A stretch of DNA of 64,000 nucleotides from Actinophytocola sp963729115 (GTDB taxonomy: Bacteria > Actinomycetota > Actinomycetes > Mycobacteriales > Pseudonocardiaceae). The stretch lies in NCBI GenBank assembly GCA_963729115.1, contig CAVSMR010000013.1, positions 1 through 64,000 of the forward strand, in the 5' to 3' direction. The notes under the pieces are model-generated. The model saw only the letters and a program-made list of their open reading frames with translations, was not told the DNA's origin and ran no database searches. Positions 1 through 7,596 of this stretch are shown here, one piece after another. How positions within the stretch are numbered: the first letter of the stretch is position 1; each line of letters starts with the position of its first letter. The position numbers and the translations under genes were made by a program.

Positions 1-34
1 CGCCAGGTAGCGTGGAAATCGGGGGGCCCCCGCG
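1..34. repeat. Fragment of the dispersed DnaA-box/hairpin repeat (TAGCGT type)
   Basis: The window opens with GGTAGCGTGGAAA followed by a G-run and C-run that can fold back. Almost the same string lies at 29815-29848, and a diverged copy at about 29901-29923. The left half, which should hold a DnaA box, is outside the window. It lies just before the promoter of the next gene. Confidence 0.6.
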
Positions 35-52
35 ACCGGTACATTGCTGCGA

Positions 53-520
53 ATGATCGCGCCCACTGCTTCCGCGCAGACCGAGATCGAGGCCGGCCCC
101 GTGGCGGTCTACACGCTGGTGAGCGACCTGCCCCGGCTGGAGAAGGTCGCCGTCGAGTTCGAGCGTGGGCGGTGGCTCGACGGCGTCACCGAGGCCCGGG
201 TCGGCGCGCGCTTTCGCGGGACCAACAAGCGCACCTGGCGGCGCTGGACCACGACCGTCACCGTGACCGATGCCGAGCCCGGGCGGCGGTTCGCCTTCGA
301 CGTCACCTACTACGGGTTGCCGATCTCCCGCTGGCAGTACGACTTCGAGCCCCGCGGCGCCGGCTGCCTCGTCCGCGAGAGCACCTGGGACCGCACACCC
401 GCCTGGTTCCGGCCGATCGGACGACTCGGTTCCGGCGTTCGCGACCGGGCCGAGGTCAACCGGCGCAACATCGAGCGCACGCTGCGTCAACTCAAGGACG
501 CGGCCGAACGCGGAGCCTGA
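53..520 (+). CDS. SRPBCC-family (polyketide cyclase/START-like) protein
   Basis: A 155-residue protein that looks like a single SRPBCC (helix-grip, hydrophobic-ligand-binding) domain. The N-terminal stretch TEIEAGPVAVYTLVSDLPRL is the usual opening strand and helix, and the C-terminal part has the long amphipathic helix (EVNRRNIERTLRQLKDAAER) that closes the ligand cavity. The ligand cannot be told from sequence. I chose the ATG at 53 because TACATT at 40-45 is a good -10 hexamer exactly 7 nt upstream, which predicts a leaderless mRNA. A TTG at 44 in the same frame is the alternative. The next gene starts 41 bp downstream on the same strand. Confidence 0.75.
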   Translation: MIAPTASAQTEIEAGPVAVYTLVSDLPRLEKVAVEFERGRWLDGVTEARVGARFRGTNKRTWRRWTTTVTVTDAEPGRRFAFDVTYYGLPISRWQYDFEPRGAGCLVRESTWDRTPAWFRPIGRLGSGVRDRAEVNRRNIERTLRQLKDAAERGA

Positions 521-561
521 CACTTCGCGGCGCGGGCGAGCGCGACCGATAACATGCGTCG

Positions 562-882
562 GTGCCGGAACTCAAACTCGAGATTCAGATGCTGCACGAC
601 CGGGTCCTGGTGCGGCTGACTCCCGAGGAAGGGGAACGGCGAAGCAGTGGAGGCATCGTCATCCCGGCGACAGCGCAGATGGCGAAACGGCTGGCGTGGG
701 GTGACGTGCTCGGCGCCGGTATCAACGTGCGCCACGTCAAGGTGGGCGACCGGGTGCTGTTCAACCCGGACGACCAGCTCGAGGTAGAGGTCAAGGGGCA
801 GAACTACCTCGTGATCCGCGAACGGGACCTGCACGCCATCGCGAGCGAGCGGACCGAGCACGGCACCGGCTTGTATCTGTAA
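562..882 (+). CDS. GroES-like co-chaperonin family protein
   Basis: A 106-residue protein with the GroES fold: LHDRVLVRL at the start, the mobile-loop region SSGGIVIPATAQ, then VKVGDRVLFNPDDQLEVEV and a final YLVIRERDLHAIA. Canonical GroES caps the GroEL ring. Here no groEL is adjacent, the loop is shorter and charged, and the C-terminus extends about ten residues past the usual end, so this is probably a second, divergent GroES-like protein rather than the main co-chaperonin. The start is a GTG at 562. It is followed 15 bp later by the VanW gene and is probably co-transcribed with it. Confidence 0.75.
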   Translation: MPELKLEIQMLHDRVLVRLTPEEGERRSSGGIVIPATAQMAKRLAWGDVLGAGINVRHVKVGDRVLFNPDDQLEVEVKGQNYLVIRERDLHAIASERTEHGTGLYL

Positions 883-897
883 AGGGGAAAGCGACCC

Positions 898-2757
898 GTG
901 GACTACCAGTGGCCGCAGTCGCACGCGGAAAAGACCGACGTGCTGAAGCCGGCGTCCCCGCCGGTGGGCCGGCCTTTCGGCATGCCGTCCGCGCAACCAC
1001 CGCCGCCGCCGATGGCCGGCGACGAGCCGACGGTGAAGATCAAGAAGCCCAAGGGTGCGGGCAAACCGGGGCTGCGCAAGGCGGGCATCGTCGCCGGTGC
1101 GGTCTTCGGCGCGCTCGCGGTGGTCTACACGCTCGACCTGATCATCGCCGGCGGCGACGTGCCGCGCGGGGTCACGGTGGCCGGCGTGGACATCGGCGGC
1201 GAGTCCCGTGACGACGCCGAACAGGCGCTGCGCGACGCGATCGGCCCGCGGCTCACCGAACCCGTCCGCGTCAAGGCGGGCGACGTGACGACGACCGTCG
1301 ACCCGGCGAAGGCCGGGCTGACCATCGACTGGCAGGGCACCCTCGACCGCGCGGGCGACCAGCCGCTGAACCCCTTCACCCGCCTCACGTCCTTCTTCAC
1401 CAGCCGCGAGGTCGGCTTCGCCACCACCACCGACAACACCGAGCTCACCGCGGCCGTCGAGGAACTGCGCGGGAACATCGACCGCGAGCCCGCCGAGGGC
1501 GGCGTCAAGTTCGACGGCATCAAGCCCGTGGCCGTCGAGCCCAGGGACGGTCTCGAGCTCGACGCGGCAGCCGCGCGCCAGGCGCTGATCGACGAGTGGG
1601 CGACCGGCGAGCCGGTCGAGCTCCCGGTCGCCGCGGCGCCGGTGAAGACCTCGGCCGACGCGGTGCGCAAGGCGATCGACGAGATCGCCACGCCCGCGGT
1701 GTCGGGCGCGGTCCTCGTGCACGGCCAGGGCAAGGACGCGCGCCTCGAGCCGCCCGCGATCGCGAAGGCGCTGACGTTCGCGCCGGACGGCAAGGGCGGG
1801 CTGACCGCCAAGGTCGACCAGAAGAAGGTCGTCGGCGCCGTCGGCCCGCAGCTGCGGTCGACGGAGATCGCGGGCAAGGACGCGCAGATCGTGTTCACCA
1901 GCGGCACGCCCACCGTCAAGGCGTCCGTGGACGGCAAGGGTGTGGACTGGAAGAAGAGCCTGACGCCGCTGCTCGACGTCCTCAAGAAGACCGACGGCCG
2001 CGAGCTCACCGCCAGCTACAAGCACAAGCCGGCGAAGGTGACCACCGCCGCGGCGAACAAGCTCGGCATCAAGGAGGTCATCGGCGAGTTCAGCACCGGC
2101 GGCTTCGCGCCCGAGTCGGGCGTCAACATCCGCACGGTGGCCGCCGAGGTCGACGGCGCGATCGTGAAGCCGGGCGACACGTTCAGCCTCAACGGCTACA
2201 CCGGCCCGCGGACCGCGGCGCAGGGCTACGTCGAGGCCGGCGTGATCAAGGACGGCGCGCCGAGCCGCGAGGTCGGCGGCGGCATTTCGCAGTTCGCCAC
2301 CACGCTGTACAACGCCGCGTACTTCGCGGCCATGACCGACGCGGGTCACAAGGAGCACAGCTACTACATCAGCCGCTACCCCGCGGCCCGCGAGGCGACG
2401 GTCTTCCAGAATCACGACGGCAGCAGCGTGATCGACCTGAGCTTCACCAACGGGTCGCCGACCGGCGTCGCGATCCAGACCATCTGGACCTCGTCGTCGA
2501 TCACGGTGAAGATCTGGGGCACCAAGCACTACGAGGTCGAGTCGGTCACCGGTGGCCGCTCCGACTTCACCAACCCGGAGACCAAGAAGGGCCCGGCGGA
2601 GAACTGCCACGCCGGCAACGGCGCGCAGGGCTTCACCACCACCGACACCCGCATCGTGCGGGACGCGAAGACCGGCGCGGAGATGAGCCGCAAGACCCGC
2701 ACGGTCCGCTACAACCCGCAGCCCAAGATCGTCTGCGGTAAGCCACCGGCCAGGTAG
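898..2757 (+). CDS. VanW-family membrane-anchored cell-wall protein
   Basis: A 619-residue protein. A proline-rich cytosolic N-terminus (about residues 1-55) precedes one transmembrane helix (about 60-85), so most of the protein lies outside the membrane. The middle holds two repeated domains of the peptidoglycan-binding-4 type (about 90-350), and residues 400-540 are a VanW domain with the hallmark string GGGISQFATTLYNA. The family is named after a vancomycin-cluster gene of unknown biochemical role and is common in actinobacteria that are not glycopeptide resistant, so no resistance is implied. The GTG start follows GGGGAAAG. It is terminated by a strong hairpin right after the stop. Confidence 0.85.
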   Translation: MDYQWPQSHAEKTDVLKPASPPVGRPFGMPSAQPPPPPMAGDEPTVKIKKPKGAGKPGLRKAGIVAGAVFGALAVVYTLDLIIAGGDVPRGVTVAGVDIGGESRDDAEQALRDAIGPRLTEPVRVKAGDVTTTVDPAKAGLTIDWQGTLDRAGDQPLNPFTRLTSFFTSREVGFATTTDNTELTAAVEELRGNIDREPAEGGVKFDGIKPVAVEPRDGLELDAAAARQALIDEWATGEPVELPVAAAPVKTSADAVRKAIDEIATPAVSGAVLVHGQGKDARLEPPAIAKALTFAPDGKGGLTAKVDQKKVVGAVGPQLRSTEIAGKDAQIVFTSGTPTVKASVDGKGVDWKKSLTPLLDVLKKTDGRELTASYKHKPAKVTTAAANKLGIKEVIGEFSTGGFAPESGVNIRTVAAEVDGAIVKPGDTFSLNGYTGPRTAAQGYVEAGVIKDGAPSREVGGGISQFATTLYNAAYFAAMTDAGHKEHSYYISRYPAAREATVFQNHDGSSVIDLSFTNGSPTGVAIQTIWTSSSITVKIWGTKHYEVESVTGGRSDFTNPETKKGPAENCHAGNGAQGFTTTDTRIVRDAKTGAEMSRKTRTVRYNPQPKIVCGKPPAR

Positions 2758-2761
2758 CACC

Positions 2762-2804
2762 CATGACGAAGGGCCCCGGCGGATGTCCGGGGCCCTTCGT
2801 CATG
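2762..2804. terminator. Bidirectional terminator, perfect 18-bp stem
   Basis: Positions 2762-2779 are an exact inverted repeat of 2787-2804 with a 7-nt loop. The stem reads CATGACGAAGGGCCCCGG. It sits between the converging VanW gene (+) and GlsB-like gene (-), so it can serve both. It has no long T-run, as is usual for actinobacterial terminators. Confidence 0.85.
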
Positions 2805-2810
2805 GTCGGG

Positions 2811-3089
2811 TCAGGTACGGGTGCGGGACCGGCCGTAGAGCGACGCCGCGAGTATGACGGCCACAGCCGCGGCGGCGATCTGGAAGATGTGCCGGATCCA
2901 GTCGATCCCCGAGGTGTGGCGGACGCCGACGACCGACGCCAGCCAGTTGCCGATCAGGGCGCCCACGATGCCGGCGAGGATCGTCAACCAGAACGGGATC
3001 TTCTGCGAACCCGGGGCGAACAGCCGCCCCAGGATGCCCAGCACGATTCCCGCGATGAGCAAGCCGATGATCGAATAGCCATCCCACAT
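2811..3089 (-). CDS. GlsB/YeaQ/YmgE-family membrane protein
   Basis: A 92-residue, strongly hydrophobic protein with three predicted transmembrane segments: residues about 5-25 (IIGLLIAGIVLGILGRLF), 33-52 (TILAGIVGALIGNWLASVV) and 65-85. The glycine-rich helices and the LGRLFAPG turn are typical of the GlsB/YeaQ/YmgE family, linked to stress or transglycosylase-associated functions by name only. The ATG start is preceded by GAGGAGC. An 11-bp inverted repeat lies just upstream (3105-3135). Confidence 0.85.
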   Translation of the reverse strand: MWDGYSIIGLLIAGIVLGILGRLFAPGSQKIPFWLTILAGIVGALIGNWLASVVGVRHTSGIDWIRHIFQIAAAAVAVILAASLYGRSRTRT

Positions 3090-3104
3090 AGCTGCTCCTC
3101 AGCA

Positions 3105-3135
3105 AATCGGTGGTACCCAAGAGATACCACCGATT
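3105..3135. promoter_or_regulatory. 11-bp inverted repeat between fadE5-like gene and glsB-like gene
   Basis: AATCGGTGGTA at 3105-3115 is exactly complementary to 3125-3135 with a 9-nt loop. On the minus strand it lies after the acyl-CoA dehydrogenase stop and before the GlsB-like start. It may be a weak terminator of the first gene or an operator of the second; the sequence does not decide. Confidence 0.5.
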
Positions 3136-3172
3136 CGCCGTGACTACACCTCGTGACCGGAACGCAGAGTGG

Positions 3173-5005
3173 TCAGAACGCCGACTCGTCCAGCTCCATC
3201 AGCGAGTTGTCCGCCGCCTCGACGATCTTGCGGCCGGCCGAGAGCTCCGGCAGCACGTTGCGTGCGAAGAAGGACGCGACGGCGAGCTTGCCCTCGTAGA
3301 ACGCCTTGTCCTTGCCCGTGGCACCCGCGTCCAGCTTGGCGATCGCGACCTCCGCCTGCCGCTGCAGCAGCCAGCCGATCATCAGGTCGCCCATCGCCAT
3401 CAGGAGTCGCACGGTGTGCTGGCCGACCCGGTAGACGCTCGCCGGCTCGTTCTGCGACGCGGTCAGGTAGCCGATCATCGCGCCGAGCATGCCCTGGACG
3501 TCCTCGAGGCCCTGCTTGAGCAGCGCGCGCTCCTCCTTGAGCCGGCCGTTGCCGCTCTCCGCCTCGATGAACGCGGAGATCTCGCCGGCCAGGAAGGTGA
3601 GCCCCTTCCCCTTGTCCCGCACGATCTTGCGGAAGAAGAAGTCCATCGACTGGATGGCCGTCGTGCCCTCGTAGAGCGAGTCGATCTTGGCGTCGCGGAT
3701 GTACTGCTCGATCGGGTAGTCCTGCAGGAAGCCCGAGCCGCCGAGCGTCTGCAGCGACTGCGTGAGCTGCTCGTAGGCCCGCTCCGAGCCGACGCCCTTG
3801 ACGATCGGCAGCAGCAGGTCGTTGACCCGTGCGGCCAGGTCACGGGCCTCGTCGTCGCCCTCGCCGGTCCACGCCTGGTCCTGCATCGAGGCCGTGTACA
3901 GGTACACCGCGCGCAGGCCCTCGGCGTACGCCTTCTGCATCATCAGGCTGCGGCGCACGTCCGGGTGGTGGGTGATCGTGACCCGCGGCGCGGACTTGTC
4001 GAGCATCTGCGTGAGGTCCGCGCCCTGCACGCGCTCCTTGGCGTAGCTGAGCGCGTTCAGGTAGCCGGTGGACAGCGTCGCGATCGCCTTGGTGCCGACC
4101 ATCATCCGGGCGTACTCGATGATCTGGAACATCTGCGCGATGCCGTTGTGCACCTCGCCGACGAGCCAGCCCTTGGCCGGGGCGCCGTGCTGGCCGAAGG
4201 TGAGCTCGCAGGTCGTGGACACCTTGATGCCCATCTTGTGCTCGACACCGGTGACGTAGACGCCGTTGCGCTCGCCCAGCTCACCGGTCTGCGAGTCGAA
4301 GTGGAACTTCGGCACGATGAACATCGACAGGCCCTTGGTGCCCGGCGCGTGGCCCTCCGGCCGCGCCAGCACGATGTGCACGATGTTCTCGGACAGGTCG
4401 TGCTCGGCGGAGGTGATGAACCGCTTCACGCCGTCGATGTGCCAGGAGCCGTCGTCCTGCTGGACGGCCTTGGTCCGGCCGGCGCCCACGTCCGAGCCCG
4501 CGTCGGGCTCGGTCAGCACCATCGTGGAGCCCCAGCCCTTCTCGATCATGAGCTCGCCCCAGTGCTGCTGCTCGGGGGTGCCGTTGCGGTACAGCACCTG
4601 CGCCATGTTGGGGCCGGACAGGTACATGAACAGCGGCGCGTTGGCGCCGAGGATCAGCTCCGCGGCGGCCCACTGCACCGACGGCGGCAGGCCGAAGCCG
4701 CCGAGCTCGTTGGCCAGGCCCAGCCGCCACCACTCGCCGTCCCACAGCTGCCCGTAGGCCTTCTTGAACGACTCGGGGAGCCGCACCGTGTGCGTCTTGG
4801 GGTCGAAGACGGGCGGGTTGCGGTCGCCGTCGACGAACGACTCCGCCAGCGGGCCGGTCGCGAGCTTGTTCAGCTCGCCCAGCACGCCGCGCACGGTCTC
4901 CTCGTCGGCCTCGGCCAGCACGCCCTTGCCCAGCCGGTCCTGGACCCCGAGCACCTCGAACAGGTTGAACTCGAGGTCCCGGACGTTGCTCTGGTAGTGG
5001 CCCAT
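3173..5005 (-). CDS. fadE5: FadE5-like acyl-CoA dehydrogenase
   Basis: A 610-residue flavoprotein of the large acyl-CoA dehydrogenase class, matching the length of mycobacterial FadE5, with the characteristic opening GHYQSNVRDLEFNLFEVLGV. It would oxidise acyl-CoA to trans-2-enoyl-CoA in fatty-acid beta-oxidation. Visible features are the FAD/substrate region with MVLTEPDAGSDVGAGRTKA, the central beta-domain, and C-terminal helices with QTLGGSGFLQDYPIEQYIRD and the EGTTAIQSMDF motif typical of the fold. The ATG at 5005 follows GGGGAGCGACCACC; the open frame runs further upstream but without family similarity. A loosely symmetrical TTAC/GTAA sequence at about 5040-5070 may be a TetR-type operator. 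Confidence 0.9.
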   Translation of the reverse strand: MGHYQSNVRDLEFNLFEVLGVQDRLGKGVLAEADEETVRGVLGELNKLATGPLAESFVDGDRNPPVFDPKTHTVRLPESFKKAYGQLWDGEWWRLGLANELGGFGLPPSVQWAAAELILGANAPLFMYLSGPNMAQVLYRNGTPEQQHWGELMIEKGWGSTMVLTEPDAGSDVGAGRTKAVQQDDGSWHIDGVKRFITSAEHDLSENIVHIVLARPEGHAPGTKGLSMFIVPKFHFDSQTGELGERNGVYVTGVEHKMGIKVSTTCELTFGQHGAPAKGWLVGEVHNGIAQMFQIIEYARMMVGTKAIATLSTGYLNALSYAKERVQGADLTQMLDKSAPRVTITHHPDVRRSLMMQKAYAEGLRAVYLYTASMQDQAWTGEGDDEARDLAARVNDLLLPIVKGVGSERAYEQLTQSLQTLGGSGFLQDYPIEQYIRDAKIDSLYEGTTAIQSMDFFFRKIVRDKGKGLTFLAGEISAFIEAESGNGRLKEERALLKQGLEDVQGMLGAMIGYLTASQNEPASVYRVGQHTVRLLMAMGDLMIGWLLQRQAEVAIAKLDAGATGKDKAFYEGKLAVASFFARNVLPELSAGRKIVEAADNSLMELDESAF

Positions 5006-5133
5006 GGTGGTCGCTCCCCGTCTCTGTGGTCCCCTACTCGGCAGTAACATCAGAATATTACTTGCCGGTAGCGTCCGGCAAGGAAAGTTCTGGGAAGCTG
5101 CCGTTCTCGGAACCTTCGATGGGGGCTGCCGGC

Positions 5134-5847
5134 TCAGTCGCGAGCGGGCCTCGACCCAGCTCCTTGCTGCTCGTCGACGACCAGCACCCCGGAGCGGAAC
5201 GCCACCGCGACCGCGTGCGTGCGGTCCCGCGAGGAGAGCTTGCGCAGGATGCTCTTCACGTGCGTGCGCACGGTCTCGACGGAGACGTAGAGGATGTCGG
5301 CGATCGCCTGGTTCTCCAGCCCGTCGGCGATGAGGGCCAGGACCTGGTGCTCGCGCTTGGACAGCGGCTGGCGGGGCGTCTGCTGGGTGCGCGGCGCGGG
5401 GGCGGTGAGGGCCGGGGCCAGGGCGGGGTCGAGGAAGCGGCCCTCGGCATGGACGGCCTGGATGGCCCGGACCAGCTCGGCCGGCTGGGCGGCCCGGCGG
5501 ATCACGCCGGCCACGCCGCCGGCGAGGGCGCCCGCGATGTACTGGTTCGTGCGGCGGGCGTCGTCGATCAGCAGGAGCACCCGCAGGCTCGCACCGCCGC
5601 TGGTGAGCACGTGGGCCAGCTGGCCCCGCGGGTCGAGCGCGGCGTCGACGAGGACGATGTCCGGGCGCACCCGCTGGCACAGCCGCACGCCGATGTTGGC
5701 GACCTCCGCGGAGCCGAGGAACCGCACCCCGGCGGTGCGGTTGAGCAGCGAGGACAACCCCTCGCGGACCAGGGGGGTCCCATCAATGAGCGCGACGCCT
5801 ATCGTGCCGGTCGCACGTGCGGGTGGGTGCTGCGTACTCACTGGCAT
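5134..5847 (-). CDS. LuxR-type (NarL/FixJ) response regulator-like transcription factor
   Basis: A 237-residue protein: an N-terminal receiver-like domain (about residues 15-135) and a C-terminal LuxR helix-turn-helix (about 160-225) with LSKREHQVLALIADGLENQA and ADILYVSVETVRTHVKSIL. The receiver domain has the phospho-aspartate position in PDIVLVDAALD, but the acidic pair near the N-terminus is reduced (VALIDGTPLVREG), so it may be atypical or unphosphorylated. No histidine kinase lies next to it. The ATG at 5847 has a perfect AGGAGG ribosome site. Confidence 0.8.
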   Translation of the reverse strand: MPVSTQHPPARATGTIGVALIDGTPLVREGLSSLLNRTAGVRFLGSAEVANIGVRLCQRVRPDIVLVDAALDPRGQLAHVLTSGGASLRVLLLIDDARRTNQYIAGALAGGVAGVIRRAAQPAELVRAIQAVHAEGRFLDPALAPALTAPAPRTQQTPRQPLSKREHQVLALIADGLENQAIADILYVSVETVRTHVKSILRKLSSRDRTHAVAVAFRSGVLVVDEQQGAGSRPARD

Positions 5848-5983
5848 CGTTCCTCCTGCAGGTCTCTGCCTCAGGAACGACGGTGCGACGCTGGTGTGAC
5901 GCCATTCATGGAGATTTGTGCCCGGATCGGGATAGCGGAGGCTTAGCACCATCCGGCGTCGGCCAGCTACGCTTGGTGGCACT

Positions 5984-6442
5984 GTGGAATCCGAGCTCGA
6001 GCGCAACGCCGAAGAGTGGTTCAGGTTCATGGTGGACACCGACCTGGCCCCGGGCTTGCGTGCGCTCGGCTTCTTCGGCGTCGGCCGCCGGTTCCGGATC
6101 GAGAGCAACCGGCACTGGGGCGAGGTGGTCGTCGAGCGGACCCGTTCGTTCACCGCCCGGGCGGTTCGCTTCACCGTCCACGTCGGAGTGATATCCCGCG
6201 ACGAGTGGGCCCACCAGCTGCGGGTTCGGCCCTACTACCCGGTGAGCAAGCCGGCCCCGACCAAGACCGCAGGGGCCGGGTGGCAGGCGCCGATCGGCGA
6301 GCTCGTGACGGTCGCCGGCTTCCCGATCGGCGAGCTGTGGTGGGAGCTCGAGGTGGGGCGGCCCTTCGAGAAGCTCGCCCGCGAGGTGCTCACCGCGGTC
6401 CGCGAGTTCGCCCTGCCGGCGATGCGCGAGCGCATGGACTGA
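5984..6442 (+). CDS. DUF4304-like hypothetical protein
   Basis: A 152-residue soluble protein resembling the DUF4304 group, recognised by the pattern in which a short helix is followed by a single beta-sandwich: APGLRALGFFGVGRRFRIES, then WGEVVVERT and RFTVHVGV. No catalytic motif is visible and the function is unknown. The GTG at 5984 is 10 nt after TACGCT, consistent with a very short or absent leader. The stop lies 2 nt before the ATG of the next gene, so the two are probably translated together. Confidence 0.65.
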   Translation: MESELERNAEEWFRFMVDTDLAPGLRALGFFGVGRRFRIESNRHWGEVVVERTRSFTARAVRFTVHVGVISRDEWAHQLRVRPYYPVSKPAPTKTAGAGWQAPIGELVTVAGFPIGELWWELEVGRPFEKLAREVLTAVREFALPAMRERMD

Positions 6443-6444
6443 GC

Positions 6445-6786
6445 ATGGCCGTCGACCTGTTCGGCGGGATTCCCGTCGACGACTTCGCCCGGGCGCTGAG
6501 CTGGTACGAGAGGTTGTTCGGCACGCCGCCGTCGTTCTTCCCCCATGACACGGAGGCCGTGTGGGAGCTCGCCGAGCACCGGTACCTCTACATCGTGCGG
6601 CAGCCGGAACACGCCGGCCACGCGATGCACACCGTCTTCGTCGAGGATCTCGACGCCGTCGAGGCCGGGATCGCGGAGCGTGGCCTGGCGCCGGCGAAGC
6701 AGGAGAGGTACCCGAACGGCGTGCGCAAGACCGTCTACATCGACCCGGACGGAAACGAGATCGGCTACGGCGGCGGTCCGCAGTAG
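6445..6786 (+). CDS. VOC-superfamily (glyoxalase-like) protein
   Basis: A 113-residue protein with one pair of the beta-alpha-beta-beta-beta modules of the vicinal oxygen chelate fold. The N-terminal module starts GGIPVDDFARALSWYERLFG and the C-terminal module ends KTVYIDPDGNEIGYGG, containing the usual DPDGNEIG metal-site glutamate. The first-module metal ligand expected near the N-terminus is not clear, so catalysis is uncertain. It starts 3 nt after the previous gene's stop. Confidence 0.8.
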   Translation: MAVDLFGGIPVDDFARALSWYERLFGTPPSFFPHDTEAVWELAEHRYLYIVRQPEHAGHAMHTVFVEDLDAVEAGIAERGLAPAKQERYPNGVRKTVYIDPDGNEIGYGGGPQ

Positions 6787-6790
6787 CCGA

Positions 6791-7447
6791 TCAGCCGAGG
6801 ACGAGCGGGAGCCTCGCGGCGAGGTCGCCCAGCGCGGCAAGCTCCGCGGCGGTCGGCGCGCGCCGACCGGTGCCGACCAGCAGCACGTCCTCGTCGGCGA
6901 ACGCGGCGGGGAACGGGGTGCCGGCGATCCTCTCCAGCGACGCGCGGGCCGCCGCCAGGGTCTCGGCGGGCGGCGCGGCGGCGGCCGGTAGGTGCACGAT
7001 CAGGTCGAGGTGGTGCAGGGTCCACTCGAGCACGTACGCGGCCAGGTAGTCGCCGACGGTCAGCACCTCGTCGCGGGTGCTGACGCGGCCGGCGGGATCG
7101 GCGAGCTCGGCGGCGCGGCCCGCGGCGGACCCGACGTCGTCGAGGTGGAACTTGAGCAGCCAGGGCTCCCCGTACGCGGCGGCCAGCCGGGGGATCAGCG
7201 CGTCGAGCGGGTCGTCGCCGGCCGGCGGCGTGTGGGTGACGTCCCAGTAGCTCACCGCATCGCGGGTCGGCTCGGTGTCGGCCGGCGTCACGAGCGTGAT
7301 CAGGACGTCCTGGGCGTCGATGACCAGATGGCACACCAGGTCCCGCACGAGCCAGCCGGCGCAGCCGGACGGCCGCTCGAAGTCCTCGTCCGGGGTGTCG
7401 GCGACGGCCGTGCGCAACGCCGTCCAGGAGCGCGAGAAGAGATCCAC
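6791..7447 (-). CDS. Maleylpyruvate isomerase/DinB-like mycothiol-dependent family protein
   Basis: A 218-residue four-helix-bundle protein of the mycothiol-dependent maleylpyruvate isomerase-like family. The N-terminal metal-binding helix has PSGCAGWLVRDLVCHLVID, with the conserved GW.VRDL.CHL histidine, and the middle has LEWTLHHLDLIVHL with the second histidine pair of the DinB-type metal site. Such proteins use mycothiol as cofactor in actinobacteria; the actual substrate is unknown. I took the GTG at 7447 as start; the frame extends further upstream without family features. It converges on the VOC gene with 4 bp between stops. Confidence 0.75.
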   Translation of the reverse strand: MDLFSRSWTALRTAVADTPDEDFERPSGCAGWLVRDLVCHLVIDAQDVLITLVTPADTEPTRDAVSYWDVTHTPPAGDDPLDALIPRLAAAYGEPWLLKFHLDDVGSAAGRAAELADPAGRVSTRDEVLTVGDYLAAYVLEWTLHHLDLIVHLPAAAAPPAETLAAARASLERIAGTPFPAAFADEDVLLVGTGRRAPTAAELAALGDLAARLPLVLG

Positions 7448-7596
7448 TACGGCACGGTACGACAAAGGAAAAGGCAAGGAGATCGCACTCCCTGCCACCT
7501 TCAACTTATAGCGGACCGGGGGGCTTGCGGCAAGACCCGGGTAGTGCCGCAGAATCACCGGCCGAAGCCATGACGTGGGAAAAGGGGGAGTCAGAC

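Noticed and set aside
898..2757. Vancomycin resistance from the VanW gene
   Set aside because: No vanHAX or vanRS genes; VanW-domain proteins are widespread in sensitive actinobacteria.
487..2760. Long antisense open frames opposite VanW (757 residues) and similar ones elsewhere (for example 3110-5047, 44159-46294, 57576-60587)
   Set aside because: They are shadows of GC-rich genes on the other strand: no domains, Arg/Ala/Gly-rich composition, no ribosome site.
5026..5075. TetR operator upstream of the fadE5-like gene
   Set aside because: CGGCAGTAA and TTACTTGCCG are only loosely symmetrical (one-base offset), so I mention it but do not list it as a site.
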